Assembly (NCBI GenBank): GCA_964524965.1
Contig: CAZGDY010000063.1
Location: forward strand, 1 to 9,740
DNA length: 9,740 nt
From: Kmv34 sp964524965
GTDB taxonomy: Bacteria > Aerophobota > Aerophobia > Aerophobales > B3-G15
Reading direction: 5' to 3'
Within the stretch, counting starts at the first letter, position 1, and each line of letters starts with the position of its first letter. The notes beneath the pieces were generated by a model. It saw only the letters and a list, made by a program, of their open reading frames with translations, did no database searches and was not told where the DNA came from. Positions 1-5,649 of the stretch are shown here, one piece after another. Both the position numbers and the translations under genes were made by a program.

Positions 1-2
1 GG

Positions 3-68
3 AAAAAAGGCTTTGAAAATAAAGAAAAGGGGAAAGCTATCAAGACAGTGTTATATCCTGTAGATTAA
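3..68 (+). CDS. C-terminal end of an unidentified protein (partial)
   Basis: An open frame enters from the left edge and reads 21 residues to a TAA stop, ending in the residues TVLYPVD. It stops 35 bases before the next gene, which lies on the same strand and has its own ribosome binding site. The Lys-rich tail with a final hydrophobic strand resembles the C-termini of some sugar ABC-transporter substrate-binding proteins or LacI-type folds, but the piece is too short to assign. A frame-1 reading also stays open to a TAG at 61-63, so even the frame is a judgement. It was chosen because its composition is more protein-like. Confidence 0.35.
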   Translation, partial: KKGFENKEKGKAIKTVLYPVD

Positions 69-103
69 ATTGTTACCAAATAAATTTTTTAGGAGATTTA
101 GCG

Positions 104-859
104 ATGATAAAAGTATTTTATGCAGGAGATGTGGTTTTATTTATAACCCATTTTATAAAGGGCATAAACGCATGGACTGAGGGAGGAGTTATAGATGGCG
201 CTCATTATTTAATAGATGCTCTTAGCAAGGATTCGCAAATTGAAGTAACTCATTTACCTACCCATCTTGTGCAAAGTAAATTTCCCTCCACCTTGGAAGA
301 GCTGTCTAATTATGATGTGGTATTTATAAGTGATGTGGGGACAGATACTCTCTATGTCTATCCCGAGCGGGCTGTCATTCCTATGGGTAAAGATCGTTTG
401 GTATTGATTAAAGAGTATGTTCAGCAAGGAGGAGGTTTTTGCCTGATTGGGGGATGGATGTCTTACGGAGGGAAAAGTGGTCAGGGAAAATATCATGGCA
501 CTCCCATAGAGGAAATCCTTCCTGTAAAGATTAGTCCTTTTGATGACCGAGTAGAAAGTTCGGTAGGGGTAAAACCAAAGGTTGTAGTGCCGAACCATCC
601 TGTAACAGAGGGAATCGATTGGGACAATGCTCCTGTTTTATTTTCGGGGTATAATAAGTTAGAGATGAAATCAGGAGGAGAGCTTCTTGTGAAGTGCAAT
701 GGTGATCCCCTAATTGCTGTGACTACCTGCGGGAAGGGTAGGACTATGGCTTTTGCTTCTGATTGTGCTCCTCATTGGGGAGCTGGACTAGTGAAATGGG
801 AGTATTGTTCCCATTTTTGGATTAATACAGCAAAATGGTTAGCCGGACCTAAGGGTTAA
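104..859 (+). CDS. Glutamine amidotransferase-like protein (GATase1-like, PF07090 type)
   Basis: A 251-residue soluble protein with a flavodoxin-like class I amidotransferase fold. The landmarks are the N-terminal strand MIKVFYAGD, a central glycine-rich turn GGGFCLIGGWMSYGG (residues 109-123), HGTPIEEILPV (131-141), NHPVTEGIDW (164-173) and a C-terminal strand-loop GKGRTMAFASDCAPHWG (210-226). These match the uncharacterised 'cytoplasmic protein / glutamine amidotransferase' family, usually about 250 residues. I see no canonical GxCxG nucleophile elbow: the nearest cysteine is C113, ahead of the GGW turn, so glutaminase activity is doubtful. The biochemical role is unknown. In other genomes the family is often found beside sugar catabolism genes, in keeping with the dehydrogenase downstream. 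The ATG at 104 has an AGGAGA ribosome site at 91-96, seven bases upstream. Confidence 0.8.
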   Translation: MIKVFYAGDVVLFITHFIKGINAWTEGGVIDGAHYLIDALSKDSQIEVTHLPTHLVQSKFPSTLEELSNYDVVFISDVGTDTLYVYPERAVIPMGKDRLVLIKEYVQQGGGFCLIGGWMSYGGKSGQGKYHGTPIEEILPVKISPFDDRVESSVGVKPKVVVPNHPVTEGIDWDNAPVLFSGYNKLEMKSGGELLVKCNGDPLIAVTTCGKGRTMAFASDCAPHWGAGLVKWEYCSHFWINTAKWLAGPKG

Positions 860-904
860 AACTTGCATTTACAACCTATATCAGAAATTACAAAAAGAAA
901 AATT

Positions 905-1028
905 ATGTAGATAAAAGTAAAAGAATTAACTATTAGCTCATTTGCTGAGTACGGAGAGCTCATCTAGATACCTAATGGAAAGGCAGAATCCAACTTCATA
1001 AAGACGGGTAGAATGACATTATCAAAAG
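905..1028 (+). pseudogene. Decayed ureidoglycolate lyase-like N-terminus
   Basis: Read from the ATG at 905, the frame gives IKVKELTISSFAEYGELI, then a stop, then IPNGKAESNFIKTG. The stretch 'KELT..SFAEYGELI.IP' closely resembles the N-terminal strand of ureidoglycolate lyase (AllA-type cupins, which release glyoxylate from ureidoglycolate), where a phrase like 'LT.EAFAPYGDVIE.P' opens the protein. TAG codons lie at codon 2 (908-910) and codon 21 (965-967), and family resemblance ends near 1000, just before the first copy of the 91-base repeat. About three quarters of the protein is missing. The simplest reading is a pseudogene truncated by a rearrangement. Family assignment rests on about 20 residues and is tentative. 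Confidence 0.4.
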
Positions 1029-1119
1029 AACTGAGCAGGTAGACTTCTAAGGCGGGGATAGAAAGGCAAAAAAACCACTGGAGGTTAAGTAATTTTAGGT
1101 TGCTTGTGAGAATCGTGAG
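1029..1119. repeat. 91-bp direct repeat, copy A
   Basis: This block reappears at 1152-1242 in the same orientation. Shared segments include GAGCAGGT, GGGG.TAGAAAGGCAAAAAAA, TGGAGGTTAAGTAATTTTA and TTGCTTGTG. I estimate roughly 85% identity by eye, with several single-base indels. The indels break any common reading frame, so it is not obviously coding. It may be part of a dispersed or IS-derived repeat. Confidence 0.75.
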
Positions 1120-1141
1120 GCTTGCCCCATTTGTACCAGGC

Positions 1142-1151
1142 NNNNNNNNNN
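1142..1151. other. Assembly gap (10 N)
   Basis: Ten Ns mark a scaffold join of unknown true length. The gap lies between two copies of the same repeat, a common cause of assembly breaks. Material between the copies, such as an insertion sequence or further repeat units, may be missing. Confidence 0.95.
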
Positions 1152-1242
1152 AACTTGAGCAGGTGACCTCTAAGACAGGGGTAGAAAGGCAAAAAAAATC
1201 ATTGGAGGTTAAGTAATTTTATATTGCTTGTGGAAATCGGGA
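1152..1242. repeat. 91-bp direct repeat, copy B
   Basis: Second copy of the block at 1029-1119, starting directly after the gap. In this copy one frame reads LEQVTSKTGVERQKKSLEVK and then TAA, which could be the tail of a protein whose body is lost in the gap. Copy A shares TSK.G.ERQK but diverges by indels. No family was recognised. Confidence 0.75.
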
Positions 1243-1362
1243 GATAAGACATTTAAAATAGAGCTAGGACTATTATTTATGCTCCAGCAAGTATTCATTA
1301 TAAGTGCAGGAATTATGGTGATAATACGATGCAAATTTTTTTATGTATTTATACCCACTTTA

Positions 1363-1391
1363 TTGGATAAGCAAGTGAAGGGGTATATAAA
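1363..1391 (+). promoter_or_regulatory. Candidate promoter of the zinc dehydrogenase, with inverted repeat
   Basis: TTGGAT (1363-1368) and TATAAA (1386-1391) are 17 bases apart, a reasonable sigma-70 arrangement, about 39 bases before the GTG start. An imperfect inverted repeat, ATACCCACTT (1351-1360) against AAGTG...GGGTAT (1374-1386), brackets the -35 box and spacer and could be an operator. Support is by consensus match only. Confidence 0.35.
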
Positions 1392-1429
1392 AAATTCAAA
1401 AGTACAGATAAAATAAAAAGGAGCTTAAC

Positions 1430-2452
1430 GTGAAAGCAGCTTTACTCATAGCACCCTTCACGCTTGATATCAGGGAAATCGATAAACCTAAACCAAAACC
1501 AGAGGAAGTCCTTATTAAGATGAAGACAACCGGTATATGTGGGTCAGATCTTCATGCCTATCGGGGAACACATCCCTTTCGCAAACCTCCGGTAGTTCTT
1601 GGCCATGAACTTGCCGGTGAAGTAGAGCAAGTAGGTATGAGAGTTAAAACAATTGAAGTTGGGGATGTGGTAACCGTAGAGCCGTGGATTTACTGTGGCA
1701 AATGTCCGTACTGTTTGGAAGAGAGGTACAATCTGTGTGTTGATAAACGGGGTATGGGCACATCTGAATGGCAGGGTTCTTTTGCTGAATATGTAGTAGC
1801 TCCAGAAGATACTGTTTGTAAACTCCCTGAGGGGATGTCTTATGAAGAGGGTGCGCTTATTGAGCCTTTAGCGGTAGGTGTTCATATTGTTCAGGAAGCG
1901 AAATTAAATTTGGGAGAAAGTGTGGTTATATTTGGAGCAGGAACGATTGGATTGGCTACCCTTTCTTGCTTAATTGTTGCCGGTATTACCAGGATAATTG
2001 TCACTGATGTTGAGGACTTTAATTTAAAATTGGCTTCTCAAATAGGAGCAACACATATCGTGAACATCAGAAAAGAATCTTTGGGAAAAGTAGTTAATGA
2101 AGTGACAGGAGGAAAAGGAGTTGATTTAGCAATTGTTGCTGCAGGAGTTGAGAGTTTGGTGGGAGATGCTACTAAAGTGATAAGAGGAAGAGGAAGGGTT
2201 ATTGTGCCAGCAATTTTTAGTGAATATGTAAAAGTGGATATGTTTCCTGTAATGTGTGGCGAAAAACACATTCAAGGTGCAATGACTTATACAGGAAAAA
2301 ATTTTGCTACAGCTATTAATCTTTTAGCTTTAAGTAAGATAAGCATTAAACCTCTTATTACTCATCGTATTCCCTTGGACGGGGCTGGAAGAGCTTTTAA
2401 TATATTAGACAAGAAAAAAGAGAAAGTTATCAAAATTCTCTTTACTTTTTAA
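1430..2452 (+). CDS. Zinc-dependent medium-chain dehydrogenase (sorbitol/threonine dehydrogenase-like)
   Basis: A 340-residue NAD(P)-dependent oxidoreductase of the zinc alcohol dehydrogenase (MDR) superfamily, a normal length. The GroES-like catalytic domain carries the catalytic zinc ligands C37 (GICGSD), H59 and E60 (GHE), plus E145 (EPLAVG). The structural zinc lobe has all four cysteines, C89, C92, C95 and C103. The Rossmann domain shows GAGTIG (169-174) and an acidic residue, D193, at the end of the second strand, which favours NAD(H). The closest subfamily is polyol/threonine dehydrogenase; the substrate cannot be read from sequence. It starts at GTG 1430 with AAGGAG (1418-1423) six bases upstream. 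It lies 227 bases before mvaA on the same strand with no clear terminator between, so it might supply or use a substrate connected with that module, but this is only context. Confidence 0.9.
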   Translation: MKAALLIAPFTLDIREIDKPKPKPEEVLIKMKTTGICGSDLHAYRGTHPFRKPPVVLGHELAGEVEQVGMRVKTIEVGDVVTVEPWIYCGKCPYCLEERYNLCVDKRGMGTSEWQGSFAEYVVAPEDTVCKLPEGMSYEEGALIEPLAVGVHIVQEAKLNLGESVVIFGAGTIGLATLSCLIVAGITRIIVTDVEDFNLKLASQIGATHIVNIRKESLGKVVNEVTGGKGVDLAIVAAGVESLVGDATKVIRGRGRVIVPAIFSEYVKVDMFPVMCGEKHIQGAMTYTGKNFATAINLLALSKISIKPLITHRIPLDGAGRAFNILDKKKEKVIKILFTF

Positions 2453-2679
2453 TAAGATATCCAAATGTTTTATAAGAGGCTTTTTTCTAATTAGTTATTT
2501 TGAGACAGAATATATAGGGGCAAAGAATCAAATAAAGGAACTTTAGATAGTGCTATTGTATTTTTTTTGCCACAGGGCTCTTTCTTATTATAGGTTTTTT
2601 ATCTTAATTATGAGAATGCTTCTTCCTGTTGTTCCCGCTATTTCTTATTATCTTATTATAAAAAAAAGGAGGAAATGAT

Positions 2680-3967
2680 ATGAGTAGGTGTTCCCGTATA
2701 CCAGGGTTTTATAAGTTAAATTTAAAAAAAAGAATTAAAGAACTTGAGAGGTTTTCCAATTTAAGCGAAGAAGAAAAAAAGGTACTTGAAACGCAGGGGG
2801 CTCTCACTACAGAACAAGCAGACAGGATGATTGAAAATGTTATTGGAACATATAATCTTCCTTTAGCCGTAGCTGCTAATTTTTTAATTAACAAAAAAGA
2901 TTATTTTATTCCTATGGTTATCGAAGAACCATCTGTGGTAGCTGGGGCTAGTTTTGCAGCAAAGTTAATGAGAGAAGGAGGAGGTATCACTACTAGTAGT
3001 ACCGGGTCCATTATGATTGGTCAGATTCAAACAGTAGATGTTGTAGACCCCTACGGAGCTAAAATGGACATTCTTGCTTCTAAGGATAAAATTCTTGATT
3101 TAGCTAATAAGCAAGACCCTATGCTGGTAAAGTCAGGAGGAGGAGCTAGAGATGTAGAGGTAAGAATTTTGGATCATACTCCTCAAGGACCTATGTTGAT
3201 TACCCATTTGTTTATCGATACTAAAGATGCTATGGGAGCTAATGCTATTAACACTATGTGTGAGGCAGCGGCACCTCTCATTGAAGAAATAACGGGGGGT
3301 AGAGTATATTTAAGGATTCTTTCTAACTTAGCTGAAAAACGGTTGGTAAGGGCTAAAGGGATGGTGCCAAAGCAAGCATTAGATACTAAGTTATTTAAGG
3401 GCGAGGAAATAATTGAAGGAATTTTAAAAGCATACGCCTTTGCGGTGGCAGATCCTTATCGTGCCATTACTCATAATAAAGGCATCATGAACGGTATAGA
3501 TGCTGTGGTTATAGCTACTGGCAATGATTGGAGAGCTGTTGAAGCTGGTGCTCATATCTATGCTGTTCGATCCGGACAATATCGTCCTCTTACAGTATGG
3601 GAGAAAGATAAAAAAGGAAATCTTATTGGTAGTATTGAGCTGCCAATGGCAGTAGGTCTCATTGGAGGTGCAACTAAAGTACATCCTATGGCTAAAATAG
3701 CAGTTAAAATTTTAGGAGTAACATCAGCAAATGAATTAGGAGAAGTAATTGCTGCAGAAGGACTGGCTCAAAATTTAGCAATTCTCAGAGTGCTTGCTAC
3801 TGAGGGAATTCAAAAAGGTCATATGGCTCTTCATGCTAAGAATGTAGCTGTGTTGGNNNNNNNNNNCAGGTGAACTCATTGATTTAGTGGTCGAAAAAAA
3901 GATTGAAGAGAAAAAAATTAGATTGGATAGGGCAAAAGAATTGGTAGAAAAATTAGCTAAAGATTAA
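2680..3967 (+). CDS. mvaA: 3-hydroxy-3-methylglutaryl-CoA reductase, class II (interrupted by a gap)
   Basis: Interconverts mevalonate and HMG-CoA in the cytoplasm. It opens with SRIPGFYKL, as in class II enzymes. All four catalytic residues fall at the positions numbered in the Pseudomonas mevalonii enzyme: E83 (IEEPS), K267 (HNKG), D283 (GND) and H381 (KGHM). The DAMGAN motif is at 183-188. D146 (KQDPM) matches the aspartate linked to NADH preference, which suits an oxidative, catabolic role. Ten Ns at 3857-3866 break the frame: the C-terminal 32 residues (GELIDLVVEKKIEEKK onward to TAA at 3965-3967) lie in another frame. If the real gap were 9 bases, the protein would be 428 residues, the length of the P. 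mevalonii enzyme. AAGGAGG at 2666-2672, seven bases before the ATG, fixes the start. mvaB follows. Confidence 0.95.
3857..3866. other. Assembly gap (10 N) inside mvaA
   Basis: Ten Ns fall between VAVL and the C-terminal helix region of mvaA. Keeping both sides in one frame requires a true length that is a multiple of three. Nine bases would supply the short Ala-Gly-Ala-like linker usual here, so ten is a placeholder and the gene is not really frameshifted. Confidence 0.9.
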
Positions 3968-4100
3968 AAGCTGATGAGAATATGCTACATTTTGAGTTTA
4001 AAATTAAAGAATAGTGTGCCGTAGAAAAATAAGTAAGTGTTCTGGTTCTAGCTTGTTCGAGCTAATGAGTAAGAGTTATTATAGGAAAAGAGGGGGGAAA

Positions 4101-5024
4101 ATGGCTATTTCTGATTCAATAACAATTGTTGAGGTTGGACCGAGAGATGGTTTACAATATGAATGTAAATTTTTCCCAACGGAGAAGAAAATCCAGCTTA
4201 TTAACTTATTATCGGAAGCAGGATTAAGGAGGATTGAGGTAACTTCCTTTGTTCACCCTAAGGTGATTCCGCAATTAAGGGATGCTGAACAGGTATTGGC
4301 TAAAATAAACAAGTGCGAGAATGTAATTTATAGTGCATTGGTTCCAAATGAAAAAGGATGTCAAAGGGCTTTAAAAACAAACATTAGCGAAATTGTTTTT
4401 TTCGTATCTGCGAGTGAAATACACAATCAAAAAAATGTTGGTATGTCCGTTTCTGAATCACTAAATAAAATGAAAAAAGTTTCAAGGATGATTTTGGAGG
4501 CAGGCAAAAGCATACGAGGTTATATAATTACAGCATTCGGGTGTCCTTACGAGGGCTCAATATCGTTGAGTCGAGTGAGAGATATTGTCAATGCCTATAT
4601 TGATGTGGGAGTTTCCGAAATTTCCTTAGGGGATACAACCGGGATGGCAAATCCTCGCCAAGTAAGAGCAGTGGTTGAAGCTCTGAAAGAAAAGGTAGAA
4701 GGAATATCTCTTGCTGTTCATTTTCATAACACCAGGGGGACAGGACTGGCAAACGCCTTAGCTGCTTATGAGGCTGGAGTTTCCATTTTTGATAGTGCAG
4801 TAGGGGGACTGGGTGGATGCCCAGCTGCTACTGTTAGTTCTGTTAACATGGGGAACATTTGTACGGAAGATCTGGTTAATATGATGGAAGAAATGGGAGT
4901 ATCTACGGGAGTCAACTTCAATAAATTAATTGCTGCTTCTGCCTTAATTAAGGAAATCCTTGATATGGAACCGCCTAGTTTCACATTTAAAGCAGGGAGA
5001 CCAATCTGGAAAAAAAGAAATTAA
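4101..5024 (+). CDS. mvaB: Hydroxymethylglutaryl-CoA lyase
   Basis: Cleaves HMG-CoA into acetyl-CoA and acetoacetate, the step after HMG-CoA reductase in mevalonate breakdown. A 307-residue TIM-barrel enzyme of the HMGL-like family, close to the usual ~300. Motifs are VEVGPRDGLQ (10-19, with catalytic R15 and metal ligand D16), SFVHPK (49-54), FGCPYEG (146-152), GDTTGMANP (177-185), HFHNTRGTGLANA (207-219, with metal ligands H207 and H209) and GGLGGCP (235-241, with catalytic C240). The mobile loop after C240 is about three residues longer than in the human enzyme, with candidate metal ligands N249 or N252. The start is ATG 4101, behind AGGGGGG at 4091-4097. An in-frame GTG at 4014 would add 29 residues unlike the family. 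It follows mvaA by 133 bases, probably in one transcript. Confidence 0.93.
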   Translation: MAISDSITIVEVGPRDGLQYECKFFPTEKKIQLINLLSEAGLRRIEVTSFVHPKVIPQLRDAEQVLAKINKCENVIYSALVPNEKGCQRALKTNISEIVFFVSASEIHNQKNVGMSVSESLNKMKKVSRMILEAGKSIRGYIITAFGCPYEGSISLSRVRDIVNAYIDVGVSEISLGDTTGMANPRQVRAVVEALKEKVEGISLAVHFHNTRGTGLANALAAYEAGVSIFDSAVGGLGGCPAATVSSVNMGNICTEDLVNMMEEMGVSTGVNFNKLIAASALIKEILDMEPPSFTFKAGRPIWKKRN

Positions 5025-5054
5025 CTAAATTTATATGAGATAACATCAAAAATT

Positions 5055-5119
5055 AATAAAGGATTGAAGCACTTTTTTTGAAAAAATACTCCAACCCTTT
5101 AATTAGCATATTTTTTTTT
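5055..5119 (+). terminator. mvaB: Imperfect hairpin plus T run after mvaB
   Basis: Thirty-three bases past the mvaB stop, AAAGGATTGAAG (5058-5069) pairs with CTCCAACCCTTT (5089-5100) with two mismatches, and the T7 (5073-5079) and A-rich stretches extend the stem inward. T9 follows at 5111-5119. It lies between convergent genes (mvaB and the DUF5320 gene), so it may act in both directions. The stem is imperfect and the T run starts ten bases after it. Confidence 0.55.
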
Positions 5120-5147
5120 GGATATTTCATCCATCAACTTTGTAGAG

Positions 5148-5498
5148 TTACCAAATAGCTCCGGGATATTGAGAGGAATATCCGTAAAATGGAGCGTAAC
5201 CCATACCTCTCATACCATAGTTTTCCATGCCATAGCTTCTCATGCCTCCCATGCCATAGCTTCTCATGCCTCCCATGCCATAGTTTGGATAACTATGTCC
5301 CATATAAGGTGTTCCATAGGAACCAGAGTAGGGGTACTGGCGGGGTCCTCTCCGACCTAAACCTAAACCCAAGCCAAGTCTTCCTCTTCCAAGCGTGGGA
5401 TTAGAAAACCCCGGCATATTAAAACCAGCACAAAAACCTGCTGCTCTACCGGTCATGGACCCCATTCCTCTGGGTCCAGTTCCATCTCCGCCTGGCAT
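5148..5498 (-). CDS. DUF5320-like small Gly/Met/Tyr-rich protein
   Basis: A 116-residue protein opening with MPGGDGTGPRGMGSMTGRAAGFCAGF, residues 1-26, the hallmark of the DUF5320 family (typically MP.GDGTGP.G.GPMTGRG.GYCAG). Function is unknown; in other genomes such proteins often sit near Mrp/NBP35-type ATPases and NifX-like iron-molybdenum cofactor proteins, none of which is present here. A GLGLGLGRR stretch (42-50) follows, then a low-complexity tail (59-116) of Gly, Met, Tyr and Ser including two exact YGMGGMRS repeats. The C-terminal coiled coil common in the family is absent. The only cysteine is C23. The start is firm: AAAAAGGAGG lies seven bases upstream (complement of 5506-5515). 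It has its own promoter and a palindrome near the start site, and it converges on mvaB. Confidence 0.8.
   Translation of the reverse strand: MPGGDGTGPRGMGSMTGRAAGFCAGFNMPGFSNPTLGRGRLGLGLGLGRRGPRQYPYSGSYGTPYMGHSYPNYGMGGMRSYGMGGMRSYGMENYGMRGMGYAPFYGYSSQYPGAIW
5225..5283. repeat. 24-bp tandem repeat, about 2.5 copies, inside the DUF5320 gene
   Basis: The unit at 5225-5248 is repeated exactly at 5249-5272, and its first 11 bases recur at 5273-5283. On the coding strand each unit specifies YGMGGMRS. Identity at the DNA level indicates recent duplication by slippage, so copy number may vary between strains. Confidence 0.9.
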
Positions 5499-5561
5499 TT
5501 TCGTACCTCCTTTTTAAATAATGACTTTTTTACTTATTTTTTTAAGAAATATACATAATTT

Positions 5562-5580
5562 TTTACAGGTAACTTGTAAA
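5562..5580 (-). promoter_or_regulatory. Palindromic operator-like site over the DUF5320 transcription start
   Basis: On the minus strand the site reads TTTACAAGTTACCTGTAAA. Eight of nine base pairs about the central T are complementary; the only mismatch is pair seven. It begins two bases downstream of the -10 box and covers the expected start site, the classical position for a repressor. The regulator family cannot be named from the site. Confidence 0.55.
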
Positions 5581-5582
5581 TA

Positions 5583-5610
5583 ATTATATACAATATGTTA
5601 TAATAGTCAA
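5583..5610 (-). promoter_or_regulatory. Sigma-70-type promoter of the DUF5320 gene
   Basis: On the minus strand TTGACT (complement of 5605-5610) and TATAAT (complement of 5583-5588) are 16 bases apart, close to consensus. Transcription would start near 5576, giving a leader of about 80 bases that ends in a strong ribosome site. The promoter lies just past the stop of the yggS gene, so this gene can be expressed separately from it. Confidence 0.7.
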
Positions 5611-5649
5611 TAGGTACTTTTTTAAAATTTAAAAAACCTTTTACCTTTT

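Larger units (their letters stand above)
860..1429. other. 570-base region without an intact gene
   Basis: Between the GATase-like gene and the zinc dehydrogenase no intact gene can be supported. The region holds, in order, a decayed ureidoglycolate-lyase-like N-terminus (905-1028), two copies of a ~91-base repeat (1029-1119 and 1152-1242) on either side of a 10-N scaffold gap, about 120 AT-rich bases with no recognisable content, and a candidate promoter for the dehydrogenase near 1363-1391. A 62-codon TTG-initiated frame at 1228-1416 lacks a ribosome site and starts inside the second repeat copy, so it is not called. Confidence 0.6.

Noticed and set aside
1228..1416. 62-codon TTG-initiated frame with a hydrophobic stretch
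   Set aside because: No ribosome site at usable distance, it starts inside the repeat copy, and it resembles no known family. Probably a chance open frame in AT-rich DNA.
2560..2610. GCC-ACAG-GGC hairpin between T runs as a terminator of the dehydrogenase gene
   Set aside because: The stem is only three pairs and over 100 bases past the stop. TTGCCA-16-TATAGG at the same place could equally be a weak mvaA promoter; neither is strong enough to call.
4049..4064. TAGCT-TGTTCG-AGCTA inverted repeat between mvaA and mvaB
   Set aside because: Five-base arms are expected by chance, and no T run or promoter boxes support a role.
4014..4100. N-terminal extension of HMG-CoA lyase from GTG 4014
   Set aside because: The 29 added residues are not like the family, and ATG 4101 has its own AGGGGGG site and matches the usual N-terminus.
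5118..5404. Plus-strand frames rich in His/Ser/Cys repeats opposite the DUF5320 gene
   Set aside because: They are shadows of the repeat-bearing minus-strand gene, which has a family signature, ribosome site and promoter.
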